From CAMYLR01 sp039590215 (GTDB taxonomy: Bacteria; Gemmatimonadota; Gemmatimonadetes; JACCXV01; JAHWKZ01), in assembly GCA_039590215.1 (NCBI GenBank), contig JBDHFX010000038.1, forward strand, positions 1 to 20,631: a stretch of 20,631 nucleotides of DNA, given 5' to 3'. The notes beneath the pieces were generated by a model, which saw only the letters and a program-made list of their open reading frames with translations, ran no database searches and had not been told where the DNA came from. The position numbers and the translations under genes are program-made. Below, in pieces: positions 1 to 6,029 of this stretch. The first letter of the stretch is position 1. Each line of letters starts with the position of its first letter.

Positions 1-25
1 AGCGGCGGCTAGCTTGGTTTTTCGC

Positions 26-1291
26 ATGCCCGCCACGCCGCCTATTCCCGTGGTCGAAGCGCAACGACGGATCGTCGAGCGAATCGAGCCGTTGGACGCC
101 GAACGGGTGCCGATCACGCGAGCTTGGGGCCGCGTGCTAGCAGCGGCGGTTTCTTCGGAACTCGACCTGCCACCCTGGGACAACTCCGCCATGGACGGTT
201 ATGCAGTGCGCACGGGCGAGGTACGCTCGGGAAGTTCGCTACCGGTCGTTCTCGATCTGCCGGCCGGCGCACACTCCGGTCAATCACTGCCAGCCGGCAG
301 TGTGGCGCGAATCATGACTGGTGCTCCGTTGCCGATTGGCGCCGACGCAGTGATTCCGGTTGAGGCATCGACCGGACCAACAGGCCCAGGCGTGTTCGCT
401 GACCCCGGGGAAGAAGTCCGCTTTGACGTAACGCCGCAATCCGGGGCCAACATTCGATGCCGTGGGGAGGACGTCGGCCGTGACACCGTGGTTCTGGAAC
501 GCGGGGTCGAGTGTGATGGCCCTCAAATCGCGATGGCGGCATCCACTGGACACGCGTCCGTCGACGTCTTTCGGCGGCCGGAGGTGGCGATCGTCAGCAC
601 TGGGGACGAACTGGTTGAGGTCGGAGCAGCAGGTACCGAGGATCGTATCGTCAACGGCAACGCGTACGGTTTGGCGGCCAAGATCGAGCAGGCTGGTTGT
701 GTGGCCAGGATGTTGCCCATTGTTCCAGACGACCGGGCTGCAACAAATAGTGCGATCGCCGACGCATTGACGTCTGATGCCGTGGTAACGATCGGTGGGG
801 TTTCCGTTGGTGGTCGCGATTACGTTCGTGATGCGCTTGTAGCAAACGACGTTGAAATCGTTTTCTGGCGCGTGGCGCTACGGCCCGGTGGCCCGTTTGC
901 TTTTGGTACGGCTGGCAAGCGTAGCGTATTCGCGCTGCCAGGCAACCCAGTGAGCGCGCTCGTGACTTTTGACCTGTTTGTTCTTCCAGCGCTGCGCAAG
1001 ATGTCAGGACATACCCGATGTTTTCCGCGGCGACAGCGCGCGCGACTCGCCGAGCCGGTTAGCACACGAAGCGATAAGGCGTACTACCTGCGCTGTCGTC
1101 TCGAGTTGGATGCGTCTCAAGGATGGCGTGCATCGATCACTGGTCCGCAGGGTTCCGGTGTGCTGTCAAGTCTGGTTGAGGCTGACGGTATGGTGATTGT
1201 CCCACAGGGAGTCGACGATTTACTGGCCGGGGCTTGGGTCGAGTTTTTGCCGATTAACGATCGCGTCACCTGGCAGGAGGCGGTAGCGTGA
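26..1291 (+). CDS. moeA: Molybdopterin molybdenumtransferase MoeA
   Basis: MoeA inserts molybdate into adenylylated molybdopterin, the last common step of molybdenum cofactor synthesis, in the cytoplasm. The protein is about 421 residues, normal for the family. Near the N-terminus it has the hallmark PPWDNSAMDGYAVR; later come the MoCF-fold signatures STGDEL, GGVSVGGRDYV and LPGNPVSALVTF. The usual PGKPFAFG segment reads RPGGPFAFG, so a lysine that is normally conserved there is glycine. I chose ATG at 26; an in-frame TTG at 14 would add four residues, and neither has a clear ribosome binding site. The stop overlaps the GTG start of the next gene by 4 nt, so the two are probably translationally coupled. 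A TAG at 10-12 may be the end of a gene outside the window. Family assignment is secure; the effect of the Lys-to-Gly change is unknown. Confidence 0.95.
   Translation: MPATPPIPVVEAQRRIVERIEPLDAERVPITRAWGRVLAAAVSSELDLPPWDNSAMDGYAVRTGEVRSGSSLPVVLDLPAGAHSGQSLPAGSVARIMTGAPLPIGADAVIPVEASTGPTGPGVFADPGEEVRFDVTPQSGANIRCRGEDVGRDTVVLERGVECDGPQIAMAASTGHASVDVFRRPEVAIVSTGDELVEVGAAGTEDRIVNGNAYGLAAKIEQAGCVARMLPIVPDDRAATNSAIADALTSDAVVTIGGVSVGGRDYVRDALVANDVEIVFWRVALRPGGPFAFGTAGKRSVFALPGNPVSALVTFDLFVLPALRKMSGHTRCFPRRQRARLAEPVSTRSDKAYYLRCRLELDASQGWRASITGPQGSGVLSSLVEADGMVIVPQGVDDLLAGAWVEFLPINDRVTWQEAVA
1275..1280 (+). promoter_or_regulatory. Shine-Dalgarno for the nrnA-like gene, inside moeA
   Basis: AGGAGG lies 7 nt upstream of the GTG at 1288, inside the last codons of moeA. 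It fixes the GTG start of the downstream gene and supports translational coupling. Confidence 0.75.
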
Positions 1292-2322
1292 CGGGCACTG
1301 TGGATGCCGATCGATCAGCGGATCTCGCAGCCGCACGCGAGCTGATGGAGGACGCCTCGAAACTCGTTCTTACGACACATGTTCAGCCGGATGGCGATGG
1401 GATCGGCTCCGAGGTCGCTCTGGCCTACCACCTCCGGGCGATCGGCAAGGATGTTGTCATTCTCAACCCGCATCCTACTCCGCCGCGGTTCCGATTCCTC
1501 GAACCTAATCCGCCGATCGTGCCGTTTGATCCCGCAGTGGCGGAGCGCGCGCTGTCGACCACCGACGCGTTGGTAGTACTCGACATTTCAGTGCCGAATC
1601 GGCTTGGCAAGCTGGAGAGTTACGTCATGGAGTACCGACCCAAGACGCTCATCATCGATCACCACGCTGACCCAGGGCAAATCGATGGTCTGGAGCTCAG
1701 AAACGTTGCAGCAGCTGCCACCGGAGAATTGATGTACGAGCTCCTCGAGTCTTGGTCGGTTCGGTGGACGCCCGAAATCGCAACCGCCCTGTACGCAGCC
1801 ATCGCGTACGATACGGGTGGGTTCCGTTTTGCCAACACGCGACAGGTCACGCACAGGATAGCCGCAGACCTGATTACACGTGGAGCCGACACCCTGCTCG
1901 CCAACGAGAACTTGTTCGAGTCCTACTCAGTCCCAAGGATCAAGCTCCTAGCGCGCGTGTTGGACAGTTTCGAGCTGTCCGCGAACGGTCGGGTGGCAAC
2001 CGCCGTTGTCTCGGTCGGTTTGATGACCGAGCTTGGCGCGGTGAACGAAGATGTTGAAGGGATCGTCGAGGTCTTGCGATCGATCGAGGGTGTTGTAGTT
2101 GCGACGCTGATCAAAGAGGTGGGGCCGTCAGCGACCAAGATATCGTTTCGATCGTCAGGCCCGTACAATGTAAATGTCTTCGCGAGTCGGTTCGGTGGTG
2201 GTGGTCACGTAAACGCTGCCGGGGCGTTTCTACGAGAGCCGCTGAACACGGTCGTCAAGCGCGTCATTCCCGCTGTGAGGGACGAGTTTGATCCCACAGT
2301 AGGGGCCGTCGGGCACGTATGA
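1288..2322 (+). CDS. nrnA: DHH-DHHA1 phosphoesterase, nanoRNase/pAp phosphatase type
   Basis: Cytoplasmic Mn-dependent phosphoesterase of the NrnA group, which degrades short oligoribonucleotides and usually removes the 3' phosphate of pAp. The N-terminal DHH domain carries THVQPDGDGIGS, then LVVLDIS, then IDHHAD (D124, H125, H126), then AYDTGGFRF. The C-terminal DHHA1 domain carries the RNA-binding loop FGGGGHVNAAG. Length, 344 residues, is slightly above the usual 310-330. It starts with GTG, preceded by a perfect Shine-Dalgarno inside moeA, and overlaps both neighbours by 4 nt (GTGA and ATGA). The family call is firm; the balance between nanoRNase and pAp phosphatase activity cannot be read from sequence. 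Confidence 0.9.
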   Translation: MTGTVDADRSADLAAARELMEDASKLVLTTHVQPDGDGIGSEVALAYHLRAIGKDVVILNPHPTPPRFRFLEPNPPIVPFDPAVAERALSTTDALVVLDISVPNRLGKLESYVMEYRPKTLIIDHHADPGQIDGLELRNVAAAATGELMYELLESWSVRWTPEIATALYAAIAYDTGGFRFANTRQVTHRIAADLITRGADTLLANENLFESYSVPRIKLLARVLDSFELSANGRVATAVVSVGLMTELGAVNEDVEGIVEVLRSIEGVVVATLIKEVGPSATKISFRSSGPYNVNVFASRFGGGGHVNAAGAFLREPLNTVVKRVIPAVRDEFDPTVGAVGHV

Positions 2323-3449
2323 CGATTCGCAATCAGTTCCTGTCTGGGCCGCGGATCGCGCCGCGTCCGATTGGCGCCGACGAGCGGACCGCGGACACGA
2401 TCGACAATGCTTTCCTGGCCTACAACGCGGGTCGACTGCGCGACGCGTGCGAGCTGTTCGACAAGCGGATGCTGTGTGACGACGTCACCATCGGGCTCAC
2501 GCTGACTGGGGCTCTGACACCGGCTGGTCTCGGGGTGACGTGCATCGTGCCGCTGATCGAGGCCGGTTTTGTCGATTGGATCGTCTCAACCGGAGCAAAC
2601 CTCTATCACGACACCCATTTCGGGATCGGCCTCGAGATGCGACGCGGTCACCCGCAGATGGATGACACGGCGCTGTACGAGGCCGGCGTCGTGCGAATCT
2701 ACGATGTCGTATTCGAGTATGACGTGCTACTCAAGACAGACGCCTTCTTTCGCCAACTCATGACCGCTGACGAATTCCAACACGAGATGGGAACCGCCGA
2801 GTTTCACTACCGCGCCGGTCGTTACGTTGATGAGCGCGAAAGAACTTTTGGCCAATCTGGTAGTTCGGTGCTGGCTGCCGCGTACAGAAACGCCGTTCCG
2901 ATTTACACTTCATCGCCGGGGGACTCGTCGATCGGCATGAACATCGCTGAGATGGAGCTCCGCGGATACGAGCTCAAGATCAACCCTTCGGTGGATGTGA
3001 TCGAGACGACGGCGATAGTGTTCGATGCCAAGCAGAAGGGTGGTCGGAGCGCGGTGATGATCATGGGCGGTGGTTCACCAAAGAACTTCGCTCTACAGAC
3101 CGAACCACAGATCCAAGAAATCATGGGCCTAGGGGAAGCCGGTCACGATTACTACTTGCAGGTCACCGACGCTCGACCAGACACGGGCGGATTGTCTGGG
3201 GCAACACCGGGTGAAGCGGTTTCCTGGGGCAAGGTCGATCCCAAGCGACTTCCGGACGCCGTGGTGTGTTACTGTGATACGACGATTGCGTTGCCGCTGC
3301 TGACCGCCTACGCGCTCGACCGGCACCCTCAGCGCCAGCCGCAACGCCTCTATGACCGTCGCGAAGAGTTGTTGGGTCAGTTGCGAATGGCGTACGAGTC
3401 GGCGGCCGGGGATCGCCAGCCAGGAGAGGTTATCGATAAACCGCGGTGA
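2319..3449 (+). CDS. Deoxyhypusine synthase-like protein (likely polyamine aminobutyl transferase)
   Basis: Member of the deoxyhypusine synthase (DHS) family, 376 residues. Classical DHS moves the aminobutyl group of spermidine to a lysine of eIF5A, using NAD and an enzyme-imine intermediate. The active-site segment EAVSWGK is present, placing the catalytic lysine at K305. Other family-like segments are DWIVSTGAN with LYHDTHFG, and IMGGGSPKNF. Bacteria have no eIF5A, and some bacterial DHS homologues are known or annotated as homospermidine-forming enzymes, so an aminobutyl transfer to a free amine such as putrescine is the likelier reaction. That substrate is inference. The gene overlaps the nrnA-like gene by 4 nt (ATGA), and the HIRAN gene follows after 7 nt. 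No other polyamine gene is visible here. The ATG at 2319 is well supported by the coupling. Confidence 0.88.
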   Translation: MTIRNQFLSGPRIAPRPIGADERTADTIDNAFLAYNAGRLRDACELFDKRMLCDDVTIGLTLTGALTPAGLGVTCIVPLIEAGFVDWIVSTGANLYHDTHFGIGLEMRRGHPQMDDTALYEAGVVRIYDVVFEYDVLLKTDAFFRQLMTADEFQHEMGTAEFHYRAGRYVDERERTFGQSGSSVLAAAYRNAVPIYTSSPGDSSIGMNIAEMELRGYELKINPSVDVIETTAIVFDAKQKGGRSAVMIMGGGSPKNFALQTEPQIQEIMGLGEAGHDYYLQVTDARPDTGGLSGATPGEAVSWGKVDPKRLPDAVVCYCDTTIALPLLTAYALDRHPQRQPQRLYDRREELLGQLRMAYESAAGDRQPGEVIDKPR

Positions 3450-3456
3450 TCGTGAG

Positions 3457-3798
3457 ATGATCCTCCCGCTCGATCCGCTCGCCCGACCGGGCTCGGCACG
3501 CAGATTTCGCTGCACCGTGCACGGCGTTTGTTTCGAGAACCGGTACCGGCATCTGGACGAAGTACATGCGGGGGACCGACTCATGTTGCGGCGCGAGTCC
3601 GACAATGAGATTGGCGCCGACGCGATTCAGGTCTTGACCTCGGAAACGCGGCTCTTGGGCTATGTGCCGCGCTCGATCTCCCGTTGGCTGGCGCCAGCGA
3701 TGGATGCCGGTTACAGACCGCACGCGTCGGTCGTTAAGATCCGTTCCGCCTGCCCGTACTACGAGCGACTCCTGATAGAAGTGCAGGTCGACGACTGA
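3457..3798 (+). CDS. Small stand-alone HIRAN-domain protein
   Basis: A 113-residue protein that is nearly all HIRAN domain. HIRAN modules occur at the N-terminus of Rad5/HLTF-type DNA remodellers, where they bind 3' DNA ends, and also as small bacterial proteins. Visible features are the first strand around RFRCTVHGVCFENRY, the central LRRESDNEIGADAIQVL, and the LLGYVPRSISRWLAP segment that matches the 'xLGYxP' part of the fold. The start is ATG 3457; the reading frame extends upstream inside the DHS-like gene, but that part is off-frame sequence. A purine-rich AGGAGAGG sits about 27 nt upstream, too far to be ideal. It is the last gene of the moeA operon and ends just before a strong hairpin. 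DNA binding is a family inference; the partner and role are unknown. Confidence 0.8.
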   Translation: MILPLDPLARPGSARRFRCTVHGVCFENRYRHLDEVHAGDRLMLRRESDNEIGADAIQVLTSETRLLGYVPRSISRWLAPAMDAGYRPHASVVKIRSACPYYERLLIEVQVDD

Positions 3799-3840
3799 GA
3801 AGAGGGCTCCCGGCGAACCGTCGAGAGCCCTCTTCGTTTG
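3799..3840. terminator. Bidirectional intrinsic terminator between HIRAN gene and hsp20
   Basis: A perfect 11-bp inverted repeat (GAAGAGGGCTC at 3799-3809, GAGCCCTCTTC at 3825-3835) with a 15-nt loop lies between two convergent genes. A modest T-rich tail (GTTTG) follows on the plus strand, and AGTC follows the minus-strand stem. Position and strength fit termination of both transcripts. Confidence 0.85.
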
Positions 3841-3852
3841 AGCCGCTCGTGC

Positions 3853-4323
3853 TTAGCCCTCGATCTTCTTGGCCGAGCTATCGCCCTCGATGGCTATCTC
3901 GCGCGGTTTGGCCTCCTCACGACGTGGAAGGCGTATTGTCAGTACGCCGTTTTCGAGCTTGGCGCTGACGTCTTCGTGGTCGACGTGCCAGGGGAGCGAG
4001 AACGACCGCTCGAACGCCCCGTAGGAACGCTCGGCCCGGTAGACTGTCTCGTCCTCGGAGTTTGTCTCGTGCCGCTTCTCGCCGCGGACGGTGAGGGTGT
4101 TGTTCTCGACCCCGATCTTGATGTTCTCGGTCGACATCCCCGGGACCTCGAGACGCAGCGTCAGGTGGTCAGAAGTCTCCGACACGTCTGCGACCGGGAA
4201 CCACTGGCGGTCCGCCAACCGGAACCAATTCCGAGTGTTGAACGCGTCATCCATCCAGCGATCCATCTCGCGTGGAAACGAAAGGACGTCGCTCCAAGGG
4301 CGGTAGCGAGTTAGATAGGTCAT
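3853..4323 (-). CDS. Small heat shock protein, Hsp20 / alpha-crystallin family
   Basis: ATP-independent holdase chaperone that binds unfolding proteins in the cytoplasm. The 156-residue protein has an N-terminal arm beginning MTYLTRYRPWSD, an alpha-crystallin domain with VSETSDHLTLRLEVPG and the signature LENGVLTIRLPR, and a C-terminal I-x-I-type motif (REIAIEG), used for oligomer assembly. The frame is open for another 33 codons upstream, but the ATG at 4323 has a near-perfect ribosome binding site, so I prefer it. The gene stands alone: convergent with the HIRAN gene across a terminator, and separated by 182 nt from the minus-strand gene upstream. Three inverted repeats in that gap suggest its own regulated promoter. 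The family call is secure; the symbol is left open because Hsp20 paralogue names are ambiguous. Confidence 0.96.
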   Translation of the reverse strand: MTYLTRYRPWSDVLSFPREMDRWMDDAFNTRNWFRLADRQWFPVADVSETSDHLTLRLEVPGMSTENIKIGVENNTLTVRGEKRHETNSEDETVYRAERSYGAFERSFSLPWHVDHEDVSAKLENGVLTIRLPRREEAKPREIAIEGDSSAKKIEG

Positions 4324-4330
4324 TGTTTTT

Positions 4331-4337
4331 CCTCCTT
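4331..4337 (-). promoter_or_regulatory. Strong Shine-Dalgarno of hsp20
   Basis: On the minus strand AAGGAGG sits 7 nt before the ATG at 4323. It decides the start in favour of the 156-residue form over longer in-frame starts. Confidence 0.9.
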
Positions 4338-4355
4338 GTGCACACATGGATTGCC

Positions 4356-4378
4356 CGCCGACTTGACAGCTGTCGGCG
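4356..4378 (-). repeat. Hairpin in the hsp20 5' leader
   Basis: CGCCGAC (4356-4362) and GTCGGCG (4372-4378) form a perfect 7-bp stem with a 9-nt loop; GACAGCTGTC, partly inside the loop, is itself a 10-bp palindrome. It lies about 20 nt upstream of the hsp20 ribosome binding site, so it would be in the mRNA leader if the promoter is further upstream. Its role is unknown: operator, mRNA-stabilising stem or thermosensor are all possible. Confidence 0.45.
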
Positions 4379-4432
4379 AACCTTTTCTTCTCGTCGAAAC
4401 TCAATCGCAACCCGCGTACCAAACGCGATTCT

Positions 4433-4479
4433 CTGCCGTTTTTGCCGGTTTCTCTCGTAATCAGCCCTAAAAACGGCAG
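4433..4479. repeat. 11-bp perfect inverted repeat upstream of hsp20
   Basis: CTGCCGTTTTT (4433-4443) is repeated inverted as AAAAACGGCAG (4469-4479), separated by 25 nt. A smaller hairpin, GCCCT/AGGGC (4464-4468 and 4478-4482), overlaps the right arm. There is no T-tract after it on the minus strand, so it does not look like a terminator. Its position 110-156 bp upstream of the hsp20 start fits an operator or activator site. Confidence 0.5.
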
Positions 4480-4483
4480 GGCT

Positions 4484-4509
4484 CTGTCACTCTGACGCGA
4501 GAGTGTCAG
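4484..4509. repeat. CIRCE-like inverted repeat overlapping the end of the upstream gene
   Basis: CTGTCACTC (4484-4492), 8-nt spacer, GAGTGTCAG (4501-4509): nine base pairs with one mismatch. The core CACTC...GAGTG is shared with the CIRCE operator of HrcA (GCACTC-N9-GAGTGC), but the outer bases and the 8-nt rather than 9-nt spacer differ. The right arm covers the stop codon of the 170-residue minus-strand gene. It may be an operator for hsp20 or part of the upstream gene's 3' end. Confidence 0.4.
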
Positions 4510-5018
4510 TCGAGCGGAAGCTCCAGGACCTCGGAATCAGCTCCGGGCTCTTTGGCAACCGACGAATCGGCAGGCGGTCGGTGGGTCAGCCACTTCGGCT
4601 CGGCGCCCGTGATGAGGAAAGCGAGGATCTGACCCGCCAACTTCGGGATGTCCGGCCGCTCGTCACCAAATGGGCGGGAAGCGTGGTGCTCGGCACGCCC
4701 TGCGAGCGCGGCGTGACCAAACACGAAGTGGACCAACTCCTGGTCCTCGAGTGGAGTGATCCGAACCTCGCGCTCGGTGACCGGGAAGGCGATCCGCATT
4801 CCGGCTGGCCCGTGGGGCTCGTGCTCGACTTCCGGAACGGCTTCGAGCAACGCCTCCAAGCTGCCGACCAGGTAGTCGTACCGGGGTTTGAAGTCCGCGC
4901 CCGGCCCGGGCCCCTCGGGCGTTGATCGCTTCTCAGCATGGACCTCCACGCGGTCTCGAATCTCGCTCAGAAGCGCCCTTCGTTCCTCAGCCGAACCGGC
5001 ATCAGACGGGTCCGTCAT
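4506..5018 (-). CDS. Hypothetical protein, 170 residues
   Basis: I do not recognise this family. The preferred start is ATG 5018 (MTDPSDAGSAEERR), giving an acidic, soluble protein without signal peptide or membrane segment. A predicted helix near the N-terminus (RRALLSEIRDRVEVHAEK) is followed by a proline/glycine-rich linker, then a compact region with DYLVGSLEALLEAVPEVEHE, MRIAFPVTEREVRITPLED and LAGQILAFLITGAEPKW. The C-terminal tail is Asp/Glu/Ser-rich. The frame stays open to 5207, but those codons overlap the start of the plus-strand acyltransferase and look off-frame. It lies upstream of hsp20 on the same strand, 182 nt away, and is divergent from the acyltransferase (66-nt gap). Amino-acid composition supports real coding; the start is uncertain as I see no ribosome binding site. 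Confidence 0.65.
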   Translation of the reverse strand: MTDPSDAGSAEERRALLSEIRDRVEVHAEKRSTPEGPGPGADFKPRYDYLVGSLEALLEAVPEVEHEPHGPAGMRIAFPVTEREVRITPLEDQELVHFVFGHAALAGRAEHHASRPFGDERPDIPKLAGQILAFLITGAEPKWLTHRPPADSSVAKEPGADSEVLELPLD

Positions 5019-5045
5019 GATGCGCAGTCTAGGAATGCCCGAAAT

Positions 5046-5059
5046 CGTCGTCAACGACG
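5046..5059. repeat. Short palindrome in a divergent intergenic gap
   Basis: CGTCGT-CA-ACGACG, a perfect 6-bp inverted repeat with a 2-nt centre, sits in the 66-bp gap between the divergent hypothetical gene and first acyltransferase. It could be a shared operator, but such short repeats arise by chance in this base composition. Confidence 0.25.
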
Positions 5060-5084
5060 TTGCCCTTGATCTGCCCGCGCCGGT

Positions 5085-6029
5085 ATGTTCGGCCACCCGG
5101 TGAAAGCACAACTCGCCAAGTGGATTGCGGATGGCGCCGGAAAGACTCCGCGCTGGCTCAATGAACCACTCGCGTTGGTGCTCGGTGTGCTGCTCCTGGT
5201 CGGGCATGGCCGCAGGATAGCGCTCGGGAACCTCAAGCGTGCATTTCCTGGTTGGTCATTGTGGCGCCGCTGGAGGGTCGCGTTTTCCGCCTACCGCCAG
5301 ATGGCCCGCGCGCTGGTTGAGTTCCTTCACACGCGTGACTATACGGACGCTGAGATCCGGGAACGGGTCACGCTGGACAACGTTGAAGCGCTCGAGGCGG
5401 CCCGAGACAAGGGTCGCGGTGTAATCCTGCTATCCGGCCACTACGGGAATTGGGAATGGTTGGGGCGAGCGGTCACCGCAGCGGGCTACCCGTTTGCAGC
5501 GCTTTACAAAGAACCCAAAGACGCTGGTTTTGGGACCCGACTCAAGACGATGCGTGAAGCGGCCGGGTTAGTGCAGATAGATTATGACGACATGCGAGCC
5601 GCGATCCAATGGCTTCGAAAGGGCGGCGTTCTGGGAATCATTATGGACCAGGAGCCGAGCCGCTCGGCTGACGGGGCGCTCGCTCCGCTGTTTGGGCACC
5701 CCGCGATCACGCATGCCGGTCCGTTCCGGCTGGCCCGCCTGACCGAGGTGCCGGTGTTCACCGTTTTTAGCCGGCGAACAGGGCCCGCGAGGTATCGCGG
5801 TGATTTAAGACCTTTTCGGATGAGTTCGCTTAGTGATCCCGAGCAGGCGGTCGCGGAAGACGCAGCTGTGTTCAACGGACGCTTGGAGGCAGCGGTGCGC
5901 GATCGGCCTGATCACTGGTTGTGGATGTATCGACGGTGGGGGCGCTTCGAACGTCAACGCTCGGTCTCAGGGGAGAGTGGTCAGTCGACCGCGGTAGAGG
6001 GGCGTTCGAGGGGGGTTGTGGGTGGGTAA
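5085..6029 (+). CDS. LpxL/HtrB-family lysophospholipid or lipid A acyltransferase (copy 1)
   Basis: Inner-membrane acyltransferase of the LpxL/HtrB superfamily, which adds acyl chains to lipid A precursors in diderms and to other glycolipids elsewhere. The 314-residue protein has an N-terminal hydrophobic stretch (LALVLGVLLLVG) likely to anchor it, the HX4E catalytic motif in SGHYGNWEW (H119, E124), and the family segments LRKGGVLGIIMDQEP and THAGPFRLARL. The C-terminus ends in a short basic, Ser/Gly-rich tail. An alternative start is GTG 5100. The last codons overlap the next gene, a paralogue, by about 8 nt. Lipid A as acceptor is inference; no lpxA/B/C/D or kdtA gene is in the window. Confidence 0.88.
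   Translation: MFGHPVKAQLAKWIADGAGKTPRWLNEPLALVLGVLLLVGHGRRIALGNLKRAFPGWSLWRRWRVAFSAYRQMARALVEFLHTRDYTDAEIRERVTLDNVEALEAARDKGRGVILLSGHYGNWEWLGRAVTAAGYPFAALYKEPKDAGFGTRLKTMREAAGLVQIDYDDMRAAIQWLRKGGVLGIIMDQEPSRSADGALAPLFGHPAITHAGPFRLARLTEVPVFTVFSRRTGPARYRGDLRPFRMSSLSDPEQAVAEDAAVFNGRLEAAVRDRPDHWLWMYRRWGRFERQRSVSGESGQSTAVEGRSRGVVGG

Noticed and set aside
2319..3449. Reading the DHS-like gene as true eIF5A deoxyhypusine synthase (archaeal or eukaryotic origin)
   Set aside because: The surrounding operon and window are plainly bacterial, and no eIF5A-like gene is present; a polyamine role is more consistent.
3838..4314. Plus-strand open frame of 158 codons antisense to hsp20
   Set aside because: The opposite strand encodes an unmistakable alpha-crystallin protein with a strong ribosome binding site; the antisense frame is a by-product of its codon use.
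4324..4422. Longer Hsp20 starting at 4422
   Set aside because: The 33 extra residues are atypical for the family, and a near-perfect ribosome binding site precedes the ATG at 4323.
4484..4509. Calling the repeat a genuine CIRCE/HrcA operator
   Set aside because: Only the CACTC/GAGTG core matches; flanking bases and an 8-nt spacer differ from TTAGCACTC-N9-GAGTGCTAA, so it is reported only as CIRCE-like.
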